DNA of 64,000 nucleotides, from the NCBI RefSeq assembly GCF_027625475.1, contig NZ_CP115174.1:868001-932000 (forward strand). The letters run 5' to 3'. The notes under the pieces are model-generated. The model was not told the DNA's origin and did not search any database. It worked only from the letters and a program-made list of their open reading frames with translations. Made by a program: the position numbers and the translations under genes. Source of the DNA: Sphingomonas abietis. Its GTDB lineage: Bacteria; Pseudomonadota; Alphaproteobacteria; Sphingomonadales; Sphingomonadaceae. Below are positions 1 to 10,956 of this stretch, in pieces. Within the stretch, counting starts at the first letter, position 1. The number at the start of each line of letters is the position of its first letter.

Positions 1-1100
1 CGATCGCGATCCTGCTCGGCGAGGGCGAGGATGCTGCGGCTGCCGCGAAGCCCACGCCCGCCGTGAAGCCCGCACCCGCAGCGAAGAAGGAAGAGGCGCC
101 GGCCGCCGCCGCGCCGGTAGCGCCTGCCGCTAAGGCCGAGTCGGCAGTGGCTCCCGCTGCCAAGGCGGCGGCCGCATCGTCGGATGGCCGCGTGAAGGCC
201 AGCCCGCTGGCGCGCCGGATCGCCGACCAGCAGGGTATCGATCTCGCGGCGCTGTCCGGCTCCGGCCCGAACGGCCGGATCGTGAAGGCCGATCTGGAAG
301 GCGCCCAGCCGGGTGCCGCCGCGCCGGCCGCGAAGGCCGAGACGCCTGCCGCATCGCCGGCTGCGGCGCCGGTCGCGGTGTCTGCACCGGCGCCGGCGCA
401 GATCCCCGATATCCCGCACGACGCGGTCAAGCTCAGCAGCATGCGCAAGGTGATCGCGCGCCGGCTGACCGAATCGAAGCAGACCGTGCCGCATATCTAC
501 CTGACCGTGGATATCCAGCTCGATGCGCTGCTCAAGCTGCGTGGCGAGCTGAACAAGGGCCTCGAACCGCGCGGCGTGAAGCTGTCGGTCAACGACATGC
601 TGATCAAGGCGCTGGCCGTGGCGCTGATCGAGGTGCCGAGCTGCAACGTGATGCTGGCGGGCGATCAGCTCGTCACCTTCAAGCGCGCCGACGTCTCGGT
701 GGCGGTGTCGATCCCGTCCGGCCTGATCACGCCGATCATCGCCGGCGCCGACAGCAAAAGTCTGTCCGCGATCGCGAACGAGATGAAGGATCTCGCCGCG
801 CGCGCCAAGGACGGCAAGCTCAAGCCGGAAGAGTATCAGGGCGGCACCGCCTCGCTCTCCAACATGGGCATGTTCGGGATCAAGCAGTTCGAGGCGGTGA
901 TCAATCCGCCGCAGGGCATGATCATGGCGATCGGTGCCGGCGAGCGCCGCCCCTATGTCGTCAACGACGAACTGACCGTGGCGACCGTGATGTCCGCCAC
1001 CGGCAGCTTCGATCACCGTGCGATCGACGGCGCCGATGGCGCCAAGCTGATGAAGGCGTTCAAGCGTCTCGTCGAAAATCCGCTGGGCATGATCGCCTGA
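1..1100 (+). CDS. pdhC: Dihydrolipoamide acetyltransferase (PDH E2), 5'-truncated by window edge
   Basis: E2 core of the pyruvate dehydrogenase complex, which passes the acetyl group from the lipoyl arm to CoA. The frame is open from base 3 and begins IAILLGEGE, the usual end of a lipoyl domain, so the start and most of that domain lie outside the window. An Ala/Pro/Lys-rich linker follows, then the E3-binding domain (ASPLARRIADQQGID, about nt 195-300), another linker and the catalytic acyltransferase domain from about nt 415. The catalytic HxxxD signature is visible as FDHRAIDG near nt 1010. Its stop overlaps the next gene by one base, and lpdA (E3) lies 0.7 kb downstream, which fits PDH rather than the oxoglutarate complex. 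Confidence 0.95.
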   Translation, partial: IAILLGEGEDAAAAAKPTPAVKPAPAAKKEEAPAAAAPVAPAAKAESAVAPAAKAAAASSDGRVKASPLARRIADQQGIDLAALSGSGPNGRIVKADLEGAQPGAAAPAAKAETPAASPAAAPVAVSAPAPAQIPDIPHDAVKLSSMRKVIARRLTESKQTVPHIYLTVDIQLDALLKLRGELNKGLEPRGVKLSVNDMLIKALAVALIEVPSCNVMLAGDQLVTFKRADVSVAVSIPSGLITPIIAGADSKSLSAIANEMKDLAARAKDGKLKPEEYQGGTASLSNMGMFGIKQFEAVINPPQGMIMAIGAGERRPYVVNDELTVATVMSATGSFDHRAIDGADGAKLMKAFKRLVENPLGMIA

Positions 1101-1528
1101 TGAAGGCGGTCGACGCCCTGCCGCCGGAAGGCGCGCCCACCATCCGCGTGGTCGCGATGCCGGCGGATACCAATCCCTATGGCGATATCTTCGGCGGCTG
1201 GCTGATGAGCCAGATGGATTCGGCCGCAGGTTCGGTGGCCTCCCGCCACAGCCATGGGCGTGCGGTGACGATCGCGATGGACGGCATGACCTTCCATCGT
1301 CCGGTCTTCGTGGGCGACGAAGTCTCCGTGTTCGCCACGCTGGTGGCGACCGGCCGCACCTCGATGAAGATCGAGGTCGAGGCATGGCGTCGCGCCCGGC
1401 ATGACGAGAACAGCTACAAGGTGACGGAGGCGGTGTTCACCTTCGTCGCGGTGGGCGAGGATCGCCAGCCGCGCCGGGTTCCGTCGCTGTCGGTGGATGG
1501 CGGTGCCGATAGCGGCGAGGCCGCCTGA
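1100..1528 (+). CDS. Acyl-CoA thioesterase, YciA/hotdog family
   Basis: A 142-residue single hotdog-fold protein predicted to hydrolyse acyl-CoA thioesters in the cytoplasm. The family's active-site stretch is visible as NPYGDIFGGWLMSQMD (residues about 26-41), followed by the RPVFVGDEV strand typical of YciA-like enzymes. The ATG overlaps the pdhC stop by one base (TGATG), so the two are probably translationally coupled. Its position between the E2 and E3 genes suggests trimming of CoA esters around pyruvate metabolism, but the substrate cannot be read from the sequence. Confidence 0.85.
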   Translation: MKAVDALPPEGAPTIRVVAMPADTNPYGDIFGGWLMSQMDSAAGSVASRHSHGRAVTIAMDGMTFHRPVFVGDEVSVFATLVATGRTSMKIEVEAWRRARHDENSYKVTEAVFTFVAVGEDRQPRRVPSLSVDGGADSGEAA

Positions 1529-1530
1529 TC

Positions 1531-1743
1531 ATGGCGCTCGCCACCGCAATCGGCCTCGGGATGATTGCGGCGGTGGGGTTCCCTTTCATCGCGGAACGGG
1601 CGGGTGTCGATTTCGACGGGCTGTTGACCGGTGAACTGGTCCGCATCCCGATCGGCGGGATCGAGCTCCACTGGAGCTGGCTGATCTTCTGCGTGGTGAC
1701 TCTGGTCGCTTGGGGTTCCCTCAAGGCGGCCGAAAGCAAGTAG
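1531..1743 (+). CDS. Small two-segment membrane protein, unknown function
   Basis: A 70-residue protein starting two bases after the thioesterase stop. It has a hydrophobic segment at residues 2-22 and a second at about 46-63 (WSWLIFCVVTLVAWGS), separated by a short polar loop, so a hairpin in the inner membrane is likely. No family is recognised. Tight spacing between the thioesterase and lpdA supports it as a real member of the PDH operon. Role unknown. Confidence 0.65.
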   Translation: MALATAIGLGMIAAVGFPFIAERAGVDFDGLLTGELVRIPIGGIELHWSWLIFCVVTLVAWGSLKAAESK

Positions 1744-1788
1744 CAACGCGCCGCCGCATCCCGGCCGCGCGTCTCAGGAAGGACTGGA

Positions 1789-3195
1789 ATGGCTGATACC
1801 TACGATCTCGTCGTGCTGGGGTCCGGTCCCGGCGGCTATGTCGCGGCGATCCGCGCCGCGCAGCTGGGCCTCAAGGTGGCCATCGTCGAGCGCGAGCTGC
1901 TCGGCGGCATCTGCCTCAACTGGGGCTGCATCCCCACCAAGGCGCTGCTGCGCTCCTCGGAAATCTATCACTACATGACCCATGCCGATGCCTATGGGCT
2001 GACGGTGGAGAAGACCGGCTTCGATCTCGCCAAGGTGGTCAAGCGCTCGCGCGGCGTCGCCGGGCAGCTCAACGCCGGCGTGAAGGGGTTGATGAAGAAG
2101 AACAAGATCACCGTCGTCGAGGGCGTCGGCACGATCACGGGCGCGGGGAAGGGGGGCGGCAAGCTGACCGTCGTCAAGGACGGCAAGACCACCGAGCTGG
2201 CCGCCAAGGACATCATCATCGCCACCGGCGCCCGCGCCCGCGACCTGCCCTTCGCCAAGACCGACGGCGAGCGGATCTGGACCTATCGCCACGCGATGAC
2301 CCCCAAGGAGATGCCGACCAAGCTGCTGGTCATCGGATCGGGCGCGATCGGCGTCGAGTTCGCCAGCTTCTATTCGGACATGGGCGCCGAGGTGACGATC
2401 GTCGAGATGCTCGATCGCATCGTGCCGGTCGAGGACGCCGAGGTCTCCGAATTCATGACCAAGCAGCTGACCAAGCAGGGCATGAAGATCATCACCAAGG
2501 CCGGTGTCGAGAGCCTCCAGAACAACGGCAACGGCGTCACGGCGACGATCAAGCTGGCCGACGGCAAGACCGAGACCAACGAGTATAGCCACGCCATCGT
2601 CGCGGTCGGCATCGTGCCCAACACCGAGAATATCGGCCTGGAAGCGCTGGGCGTCAAAACCACGCGCGGCCATATCGAGACCGATGCCGCCTGCCGCACC
2701 AGCGTGCCCGGCATCTGGGCGATCGGCGACGTCACCGCACCGCCTTTCCTCGCGCACAAAGCGAGCCATGAGGGCATCATCGCCGCCGAGGCGATCGCGG
2801 GCGGTCATCCGCATGCCCTGGAAGTCCGCAACATCCCGGGCTGCACCTATGCCCGGCCGCAGATCGCGTCGGTCGGCCTGACCGAGGCGAAGGCGAAGGA
2901 GGCCGGTTACGAGGTGAAGGTCGGTAAATTCCCCTTCATCGGCAACGGCAAGGCGATCGCGCTCGGCGAAGCGGAAGGTTTCGTGAAGACCGTGTTCGAC
3001 GCCAAGACCGGCGAACTGCTCGGCGCGCACATGATCGGTGCCGAAGTGACCGAGCTGATCGAGGGCTACACGGTCGCCAAGCAGCTGGAAACCACCGAGG
3101 TCGAGCTGATGGAAACCACCTTCCCGCATCCCACGCTCAGCGAGATGATGCATGAGAGCGTGCTGTCGGCTTATGGCCGCGCGGTGCATTTCTGA
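1789..3195 (+). CDS. lpdA: Dihydrolipoyl dehydrogenase (E3)
   Basis: A flavoprotein that reoxidises dihydrolipoamide with NAD+ for 2-oxoacid dehydrogenase complexes; 468 residues, the normal length. The FAD-binding GSGPGG is at residues 11-16 and the redox disulfide motif GGICLNWGCIPTK gives Cys42 and Cys47. An NAD-binding GSGAIGVEF follows in the middle, and the C-terminal active-site base pair lies in HPTLSE (His447, Glu452). It is preceded by AGGAAGGACTGG-type ribosome-binding sequence and sits downstream of the E2 gene, making it the E3 of this PDH cluster. Confidence 0.97.
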   Translation: MADTYDLVVLGSGPGGYVAAIRAAQLGLKVAIVERELLGGICLNWGCIPTKALLRSSEIYHYMTHADAYGLTVEKTGFDLAKVVKRSRGVAGQLNAGVKGLMKKNKITVVEGVGTITGAGKGGGKLTVVKDGKTTELAAKDIIIATGARARDLPFAKTDGERIWTYRHAMTPKEMPTKLLVIGSGAIGVEFASFYSDMGAEVTIVEMLDRIVPVEDAEVSEFMTKQLTKQGMKIITKAGVESLQNNGNGVTATIKLADGKTETNEYSHAIVAVGIVPNTENIGLEALGVKTTRGHIETDAACRTSVPGIWAIGDVTAPPFLAHKASHEGIIAAEAIAGGHPHALEVRNIPGCTYARPQIASVGLTEAKAKEAGYEVKVGKFPFIGNGKAIALGEAEGFVKTVFDAKTGELLGAHMIGAEVTELIEGYTVAKQLETTEVELMETTFPHPTLSEMMHESVLSAYGRAVHF

Positions 3196-3219
3196 TAAAG
3201 AAAGCTTGACGAACGCCCG

Positions 3220-3225
3220 TATAAT
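3220..3225 (+). promoter_or_regulatory. Candidate -10 box upstream of the small lipoprotein gene
   Basis: A perfect TATAAT lies 75 bp before the lipoprotein start, in a locally AT-rich stretch after lpdA. No convincing -35 hexamer sits 16-18 bp upstream (a TTGACG occurs only 8 bp away), so this is a weak call. Confidence 0.3.
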
Positions 3226-3299
3226 CGCGTTTTTCGAAACGGCTGCGGCCGTGTTGCATTGCGGAACGTCCGCTGGTGATCGAATTAGGAGAATATCGA

Positions 3300-3509
3300 A
3301 TGAAGAAGGGTATCACGCTCGCTGCGGTTGCGGCCCTCGCGCTTGGCGCGGCCGCTTGCCACAAGTCCGCTGACACGAACACGGCGAACGTTTCGGCCGA
3401 AGACAATATGCTGGTTCCCGCCGACGAGAATTCGATGGGCGACATGAACAGCATGGGTGCCACCGACAACATGGCGATGGACAACAGCGCGTCGACCAAC
3501 GCGATGTAA
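3300..3509 (+). CDS. Small Met/Asn-rich lipoprotein, unknown function
   Basis: A 69-residue protein with a lipoprotein signal peptide: a Lys-Lys start, a hydrophobic stretch and the lipobox LGAAAC, so Cys20 or so would be lipidated. The mature part is acidic and rich in Met, Asn and Ser (repeated NSMGDMN/NSMGATDN-like units) without a recognised domain. The start is chosen because AGGAGA at 3287-3292 lies seven bases before this ATG. A strong terminator follows directly, so it is probably a single-gene transcript. Met-rich secreted peptides sometimes bind metals, and a CDF transporter is next door, but that is only suggestive. Confidence 0.7.
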   Translation: MKKGITLAAVAALALGAAACHKSADTNTANVSAEDNMLVPADENSMGDMNSMGATDNMAMDNSASTNAM

Positions 3510-3515
3510 TCCGTT

Positions 3516-3558
3516 GGACGGCCGGCGATGGGATCGTCGCCGGCCGTCCACGCCTTTT
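3516..3558 (+). terminator. Rho-independent terminator after the small lipoprotein
   Basis: A perfect 13-bp stem (3516-3528 with 3537-3549) and an 8-base loop, followed by a short T-rich stretch ending near 3558. Confidence 0.8.
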
Positions 3559-3579
3559 GATAGCGCCAGCGGAGACCGA

Positions 3580-4512
3580 ATGACCGACGAGTCTCCCCAC
3601 GGCGAAAACAAATTCGTTCTGCTGGCGGCGCTCGCCGCCAATCTCGGCATCGCTGTCGCCAAGTTCGTCGCCGCCGGGATCACCGGATCCGCCGCGATGC
3701 TGACCGAGGGCTTCCACTCGGTCGTCGACAGCCTCAACCAGATTCTCCTTCTCTACGGCCAGAAGCGCGCCGCGCGGCCCGCCGATGCCGAGCATCCCGC
3801 CGGCTATGGCCGCGAGCTCTATTTCTGGAGCTTCGTGGTCGCGATCCTGATCTTCGCGACCGGCGCCGGTCTCTCCGTCTACGAAGGCATCGCCCATCTG
3901 CGCGCGCCCGAGCCGCCGCAGGATGCCACCGTCGCCTATATCGTCCTGATCCTGTCGCTGCTGCTGGAAGGCGGCAGCTGGTGGGCGGCGATGCGCGCCT
4001 TCGCCAAGGGCAAGGGCGATCAGGGCTGGTGGCAGGCGATCCGGCGCTCGAAGGATCCGCCGGCCTTCATCGTGCTGTTCGAGGATTCGGCGGCGATGGC
4101 GGGCCTGGTGATCGCCGGTGTCGGGATCTGGCTGAGTGATGTCACCGACGATGGCCGATGGGATGGCGCCGCTTCGATCGCGATCGGAATCGTGCTGGGC
4201 GTCGTCGCCATCCTGCTCGCCCGCGAATCCAAGGGGCTGCTGATCGGCGAGCGCGCGTCGCCCGAACTGATCGAGGCGATTCGATCGGGGATCGCCGCGC
4301 GGCCGGAGGTGAGTGGCGTCGGGCAGGTGGTGACGCTGCACCTCGGCCCACGCTCGGTGTTCGTCGGTGCGGACGTCGATTTCGTCGATGCGGTGCCGGC
4401 CGGCGCGGTGGAGGTGATGATCGCGGAAGTGGAGGCGGCGCTCCGTAGGGACTGGCCGGAGATCGGATCGCTGTATATCAAACCCAAATCTATGGTTAAC
4501 GCCGCAATCTGA
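3580..4512 (+). CDS. Cation diffusion facilitator family transporter
   Basis: A 310-residue inner-membrane metal/proton antiporter of the CDF family. The start is the ATG at 3580 with GGAG at 3571; reading further upstream would run through the terminator. The first half contains the metal-site helix TEGFHSVVDSLNQ (His and Asp spaced as in the family), and the second metal-binding helix reads FEDSAAMAGL. About six hydrophobic segments are followed by a soluble C-terminal domain ending in a short basic tail. The substrate (Zn, Fe, Co or Mn) is not determined by the visible motifs. Confidence 0.88.
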   Translation: MTDESPHGENKFVLLAALAANLGIAVAKFVAAGITGSAAMLTEGFHSVVDSLNQILLLYGQKRAARPADAEHPAGYGRELYFWSFVVAILIFATGAGLSVYEGIAHLRAPEPPQDATVAYIVLILSLLLEGGSWWAAMRAFAKGKGDQGWWQAIRRSKDPPAFIVLFEDSAAMAGLVIAGVGIWLSDVTDDGRWDGAASIAIGIVLGVVAILLARESKGLLIGERASPELIEAIRSGIAARPEVSGVGQVVTLHLGPRSVFVGADVDFVDAVPAGAVEVMIAEVEAALRRDWPEIGSLYIKPKSMVNAAI

Positions 4513-4524
4513 TCGGACCTGCTC

Positions 4525-5631
4525 TTGCGCCGCGCCCTGTTCGCCGTCCTCCTCGCTTTCCCCATCATCGCCGCCTCGCCGGCGCCCAAGGTTGCTCCGG
4601 CGACGGCGACGATCGCCGCACCCGCATCGAAGGAGCGGGGGCTCCCGCTTCGGCCGAGGTCCGATGCCACGCTCGCGGCGCCTGTCGCCCCGCACAGCTA
4701 TGGTCCGCGGCTCGAGGGCTTCGACTACCCGTTCCCGGTGCATGAATATCGGACGATGGCGCAGGGCCAGTCGGTCGAGATGGCCTATATGGAATTGGCG
4801 CCGGCCAAGCCCAACGGACGCACCGTCGTGCTGCTCCACGGCAAGAATTTCTGCGGCGCGACCTGGGGCGATACGGCGCGGGTGCTGGCGGCGGCGGGTT
4901 ATCGGGTGATCGTGCCGGACCAGATCGGCTTCTGCAAATCCTCCAAGCCCGCCGGTTTCCAATATAGCCTCTATGGCATGGCGACGATGACCGCCGATCT
5001 GCTGCGCTCGCGCGGGGTGACCAGGGCGACGCTGGTCGGCCACTCGATGGGCGGGCTGATCGCGATGCGGCTGTCGATGGCGCAGCCGCAGCTGATCGAT
5101 CAGATGGTGCTGGTCGATCCGCTCGGCCTGGCCGACCAGATGGCGCAGGGCGTGCCCTATATCGATATCGACAAGGCGGCCGATCTGGAGCGCAAGCGGA
5201 CGCTCGCCTCGATGAAAGCGCATCAGCAGACCTATTATTATCACGGGGTCTGGCGCCGCGATTATGATCGCTGGGTCGATATGCAGGCGGGTCTTTATGA
5301 GGGCCCGGGCCGGGACGCGGTGATCGACGCGCAGGCGCGCACCACCGAGATGATCGAGACCCAGCCGCTGGCCTATGAATTCAACCGGATCACCGTGCCG
5401 ACGATCCTGATGATCGGCACGCTCGACCATAATGTCTTCGGCAAGAGCTGGGCGCCGCCGGAGATCGCCGGCCAGCTGCCGGAAGCGTCGACGCTGGGGG
5501 ACAAGGCGGCGTCGCGGATGCGGCAGGCGCGGTTCGTGCCGCTGCCGGGGCTGGGCCATGTGCCGCAGGTCGAGGATCCGGCGCGCTTCCAGGTGGCGCT
5601 GATTCAGGCGCTGTCGGGGGCGCTGGACTAG
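4525..5631 (+). CDS. Secreted alpha/beta hydrolase
   Basis: A 368-residue alpha/beta-hydrolase-fold enzyme with a TTG start and an N-terminal signal peptide (about residues 1-18), so it probably acts in the periplasm. The nucleophile elbow is GHSMGG with Ser174; the oxyanion region is LLHGKNFCG, and the catalytic His345 lies in LGHVPQVE near the C-terminus. An Asp between them (MIGTLDHNVFG region) fits the acid. The substrate is unknown. It starts 12 bases after the CDF gene, so the two may be co-transcribed. Confidence 0.85.
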   Translation: MRRALFAVLLAFPIIAASPAPKVAPATATIAAPASKERGLPLRPRSDATLAAPVAPHSYGPRLEGFDYPFPVHEYRTMAQGQSVEMAYMELAPAKPNGRTVVLLHGKNFCGATWGDTARVLAAAGYRVIVPDQIGFCKSSKPAGFQYSLYGMATMTADLLRSRGVTRATLVGHSMGGLIAMRLSMAQPQLIDQMVLVDPLGLADQMAQGVPYIDIDKAADLERKRTLASMKAHQQTYYYHGVWRRDYDRWVDMQAGLYEGPGRDAVIDAQARTTEMIETQPLAYEFNRITVPTILMIGTLDHNVFGKSWAPPEIAGQLPEASTLGDKAASRMRQARFVPLPGLGHVPQVEDPARFQVALIQALSGALD

Positions 5632-5656
5632 CATCCGCCGCTGCCCGCTCCCCCGG

Positions 5657-5685
5657 TTGACCGGTTCTGAGTCGGGCGCTATAGG
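5657..5685 (+). promoter_or_regulatory. Candidate promoter of the str (rpsL) operon
   Basis: TTGACC at 5657-5662, a 17-bp spacer and TATAGG at 5680-5685. It lies 170 bp before rpsL in the only sizeable gap ahead of the ribosomal cluster. Close to a sigma-70 housekeeping promoter. Confidence 0.5.
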
Positions 5686-5856
5686 CCGCGCTCGCTCGCA
5701 CGGACTCGTTCCGTCGGGTGTGCTTGAACATTGCCGATGCTGGCTGAGGCTCGGGTGGGTCGGAAATGACCGCCGGAGCCTTCGTGCATTTACGCACGAT
5801 TGCATTTTGCAGCGTCCGGGTATGGCAAAGTAACCATGTGAAAGGTGAAGGCTTCA

Positions 5857-6228
5857 ATGCCGACGATCAACCAGCTGGTCCGCAAGGGCCGCGATCCGCA
5901 GAAGGCCAAGTCCAAGGTCCCTGCGATGGAGCAGAATCCGCAGAAGCGCGGCGTTTGCACCCGCGTCTACACGACGACCCCGAAGAAGCCGAACTCGGCT
6001 CTGCGCAAGGTGGCCAAGGTTCGCCTGACCAACCAGCGCGAAGTCATCAGCTACATCCCGGGCGAAGGCCACAACCTTCAGGAGCACTCGGTCGTGCTGA
6101 TCCGTGGCGGTCGTGTGCGCGATCTTCCCGGCGTTCGTTATCACGTCCTGCGCGGCGTGCTCGATACGCAGGGTGTCAAGGACCGCAAGCAGTCCCGCTC
6201 CAAGTACGGCGCCAAGCGTCCGAAGTAA
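5857..6228 (+). CDS. rpsL: 30S ribosomal protein S12
   Basis: A 123-residue decoding-centre protein. The start is the ATG at 5857, because S12 always begins [11 protein letters not shown]; an upstream in-frame GTG at 5845 would only add four residues and overlaps the ribosome-binding region AAAGGTG. The [13 protein letters not shown] loop is intact, with Lys43 as in drug-sensitive E. coli. The second streptomycin-related position, Lys88 in E. coli numbering with Met, is Arg88 here (GGRVRDLPG). First gene of the str operon. Confidence 0.97.
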   Translation: MPTINQLVRKGRDPQKAKSKVPAMEQNPQKRGVCTRVYTTTPKKPNSALRKVAKVRLTNQREVISYIPGEGHNLQEHSVVLIRGGRVRDLPGVRYHVLRGVLDTQGVKDRKQSRSKYGAKRPK

Positions 6229-6282
6229 GCCGGTCACCCATTCGCGTGTGACCAATCAGGCTGAAGTTGAAGGAAATAAGAT

Positions 6283-6753
6283 ATGTCCCGTCGTCGTCGC
6301 CCCGAGAAGCGCGAGATCCTGCCGGATCCGAAGTTCGGTGATATCGTGCTCTCGAAGTTCATGAATTCCGTGATGCTGGATGGCAAGAAGGCCGTCGCAG
6401 AAGGCATCATCTACTCCGCTCTCGACGTGATCGAGGCGCGCGCCAAGCGTGATCCGATCGGCGTGTTCCACGACGCGCTGACCAACGTGAAGCCGGGCAT
6501 CGAGGTCCGTTCGCGCCGCGTCGGCGGTGCGACCTACCAGGTTCCCGTCGAAGTGCGCCCCGAGCGTGCCCAGGCGCTGGCGATCCGCTGGCTGATCACG
6601 GCCGCCCGCGGCCGCAGCGAGCACACCATGGACGCACGGCTTTCGGCCGAGCTGATGGACGCCGCCAACAACCGCGGCAATGCGGTGAAGAAGCGCGAAG
6701 ACACGCACCGCATGGCGGAAGCGAACCGCGCCTTCAGCCACTACCGCTGGTAA
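6283..6753 (+). CDS. rpsG: 30S ribosomal protein S7
   Basis: A 156-residue primary 16S-binding protein of the small-subunit head. It begins [20 protein letters not shown] and ends NRAFSHYRW, both typical of S7. Start supported by GAAGGAA shortly before the ATG. It follows rpsL by 54 bases in the conserved order rpsL-rpsG-fusA-tuf. Confidence 0.97.
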   Translation: MSRRRRPEKREILPDPKFGDIVLSKFMNSVMLDGKKAVAEGIIYSALDVIEARAKRDPIGVFHDALTNVKPGIEVRSRRVGGATYQVPVEVRPERAQALAIRWLITAARGRSEHTMDARLSAELMDAANNRGNAVKKREDTHRMAEANRAFSHYRW

Positions 6754-6824
6754 CGGCGGGATTGGCCGGCTTTCGCTGGTAAATCCGGAAGGACTCGAAA
6801 GAGTCACACTTCCTTCCCATATCG

Positions 6825-6852
6825 TCGGGGCAGGGCTTTTGGCCCTCCCCGA
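6825..6852 (+). other. Stem-loop between rpsG and fusA
   Basis: A GC-rich inverted repeat (left arm from 6825, right arm ending 6852) around a TTTT loop. There is no T-tract after it, so it is more likely an RNA-stability or processing element than a terminator. Confidence 0.35.
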
Positions 6853-6869
6853 CATCGGAGTTTAAGATC

Positions 6870-8966
<2,097 letters not shown>

Positions 8967-9042
8967 CGCAAAAACATTCGTTATGGGCCGCCGCTTCCGG
9001 GCGGCGAGTCCCTTGGACAGATTCGAGAGAAGGTAGGATATA

Positions 9043-10233
9043 ATGGCGAAAGCTAAGTTCGAGCGGAACAAGCCGCACTGCAACATCGGCACCATCGGTC
9101 ACGTCGATCATGGCAAGACCTCGCTGACGGCTGCGATCACCAAGGTGCTGGCCGAGACCGGCGGCGCCACGTTCACCAGCTATGCCAACATCGACAAGGC
9201 TCCCGAGGAGCGCGAGCGCGGCATCACCATCTCGACCGCACACGTCGAGTATGAGACCGAAGCCCGCCACTACGCGCACGTCGATTGCCCGGGCCACGCC
9301 GATTATGTGAAGAACATGATCACCGGTGCCGCCCAGATGGACGGCGCGATCCTCGTCGTGTCCGCGACCGACGGCCCGATGCCGCAGACCCGCGAGCACA
9401 TCCTGCTCGCCCGCCAGGTCGGCGTGCCGCAGCTCGTCGTGTTCATGAACAAGGTCGATCTGGTCGACGATCCCGAGATCCTCGAGCTCGTCGAGCTGGA
9501 AATCCGCGAGCTGCTCTCGAAGTATGACTTCGACGGCGACAACATCCCCGTCATCCCGGGTTCGGCCGTTGCCGCCCTCGAGGACAAGACCCCCGAGATC
9601 GGCCATGACGCCGTGCTCAAGCTGATGCAGGCCGTGGACGAGTTCATCCCGCAGCCGGAGCGTCCGCTCGACAAGGCCTTCCTGATGCCGATCGAAGACG
9701 TGTTCTCGATCTCGGGTCGTGGTACGGTCGTGACCGGCCGCGTCGAGACCGGCATCGTCAAGGTGGGCGAGGAAGTCGAGATCGTCGGCATCAACGACAC
9801 CCGCAAGACCGTCGTGACCGGCGTCGAAATGTTCCGCAAGCTGCTCGATCAGGGCCAGGCCGGCGACAACATCGGCGCGCTGATCCGCGGCGTCGGCCGT
9901 GAAGAGGTCGAGCGTGGCCAGGTTCTCTGCAAGCCGGGCTCGATCAAGCCGCACACCGAGTTCAAGGCCGAAGTGTACGTGCTGTCGAAGGACGAGGGTG
10001 GCCGTCACACGCCGTTCTTCGCCAACTATCGTCCGCAGTTCTACTTCCGCACCACGGACGTGACCGGCACCGTCGAGCTGCCCGAGGGCACCGAGATGGT
10101 CATGCCCGGCGACAACGTCTCGATCGGCGTCAAGCTGATCGCGCCGATCGCGATGGATCAGGGCCTGCGCTTCGCGATCCGCGAAGGCGGCCGTACCGTC
10201 GGCGCCGGCGTCGTCGGCACGATCTCGAAGTAA
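9043..10233 (+). CDS. tuf: Elongation factor Tu
   Basis: A 396-residue GTPase that delivers aminoacyl-tRNA to the ribosome. The P-loop GHVDHGKTS is at residues 19-27, the switch I end is [13 protein letters not shown]3 is DCPGHADY and G4 is NKVD. Domains 2 and 3 are complete and it ends VGTISK. A strong terminator follows, so it closes the str operon. Many bacteria carry a second tuf copy; none is in this window. Confidence 0.97.
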   Translation: MAKAKFERNKPHCNIGTIGHVDHGKTSLTAAITKVLAETGGATFTSYANIDKAPEERERGITISTAHVEYETEARHYAHVDCPGHADYVKNMITGAAQMDGAILVVSATDGPMPQTREHILLARQVGVPQLVVFMNKVDLVDDPEILELVELEIRELLSKYDFDGDNIPVIPGSAVAALEDKTPEIGHDAVLKLMQAVDEFIPQPERPLDKAFLMPIEDVFSISGRGTVVTGRVETGIVKVGEEVEIVGINDTRKTVVTGVEMFRKLLDQGQAGDNIGALIRGVGREEVERGQVLCKPGSIKPHTEFKAEVYVLSKDEGGRHTPFFANYRPQFYFRTTDVTGTVELPEGTEMVMPGDNVSIGVKLIAPIAMDQGLRFAIREGGRTVGAGVVGTISK

Positions 10234-10244
10234 TCGCACTACCG

Positions 10245-10283
10245 GCCGCCCGGCCCCCGCAAGGGGCCGGGCGGCTTATTCTT
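10245..10283 (+). terminator. Rho-independent terminator after tuf
   Basis: A perfect 13-bp GC stem (10245-10257 with 10263-10275), a 5-base loop, then TTATTCTT. It separates the str operon from rpsJ. Confidence 0.85.
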
Positions 10284-10351
10284 GCCCCGCGTAACGCCCG
10301 CCGGAACCGTCCGGCGTGTAGGGGTTGGCTCTTTCACATCGGCAGGACATC

Positions 10352-10663
10352 ATGGACACGCAGAACATCCGCATTCGCCTGAAGGGCTTCGATCACCGAG
10401 TGCTCGACCAGGCCACCGGCGAGATCGCCGACACCGCCCGTCGCACCGGCGCGCTCATTCGCGGTCCGATTCCGCTGCCGACCCACATTGACAAGTTCAC
10501 CGTCAACCGTGGTCCCCACATCGACAAGAAGTCGCGCGAGCAGTTCGAGGTGCGCACCTACAAGCGCCTTCTCGACATCGTGCAGCCCACCCCGCAGACG
10601 GTCGACGCGCTGATGAAGCTCGATCTCGCGGCAGGTGTTGCGGTCGAGATCAAACTGGCCTAA
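10352..10663 (+). CDS. rpsJ: 30S ribosomal protein S10
   Basis: A 103-residue protein of the small-subunit head, also the transcription factor NusE. The start is the ATG of [16 protein letters not shown], matching the family start; the upstream in-frame extension is not conserved-looking. The loop [19 protein letters not shown] is intact. It opens the S10 operon but is followed by an unusually long 293-base gap before rplC. Confidence 0.96.
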   Translation: MDTQNIRIRLKGFDHRVLDQATGEIADTARRTGALIRGPIPLPTHIDKFTVNRGPHIDKKSREQFEVRTYKRLLDIVQPTPQTVDALMKLDLAAGVAVEIKLA

Positions 10664-10956
10664 TGGGCCTGCACCGCGCGGGACGAATCGTCCGGCGCGG
10701 TGATTCGTTTCCCGGCGAGATCCGGTCGAGACGAGGAAAAGCTAAGGGATACCGAACGGCGTATCTCCCCGGACTTGTCCGGGATGCCGTTGTCCTGGTC
10801 CCCGCCTTTCATGCGCGATCGCAAGATCGAATATGAAAACCGAGCCCGGGGCGGGGGCATTGCTGGTTGGGCTGGGGGTCTTCCGGAGACGGGAGGCCTT
10901 TTTCGTTGGCACGCTCCCCGGCGGCAATCGGGGAGCCTCTGTTTGAGGAGTTGGTC
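10664..10956 (+). promoter_or_regulatory. Structured rpsJ-rplC spacer, possible leader
   Basis: This 293-base gap in an otherwise tight operon holds four inverted repeats: 10673-10701 (about 13 of 14 pairs, almost no loop), 10755-10791 (nested stems around CCCGGACTTGTCCGGG), 10877-10903 (terminator-like) and 10913-10936 (perfect 8-bp stem just ahead of the rplC ribosome-binding site AGGAG at about 10946-10950). No coding sequence is recognised. It may be a ribosomal-protein autoregulatory leader or a remnant of inserted repeats. Confidence 0.45.
10877..10903 (+). terminator. Terminator/attenuator-like hairpin upstream of rplC
   Basis: An 8-bp stem including two G-U pairs (10877-10884 with 10891-10898), a 6-base loop and then TTTTT (10899-10903). 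Located inside the operon, so it could act as an attenuator. Confidence 0.4.

Noticed and set aside
1774..3189. Very long open frames antisense to lpdA, fusA, tuf, der, purL and other genes
   Set aside because: They mirror strongly coding genes in a GC-rich genome, where antisense frames rarely contain stops; their compositions (His/Asp/Arg/Leu-rich) match no family.
3207..3225. TTGACG and TATAAT after lpdA as a full promoter
   Set aside because: The spacer is only about 8 bp, so the two hexamers cannot act together; only the -10 is listed, with low confidence.
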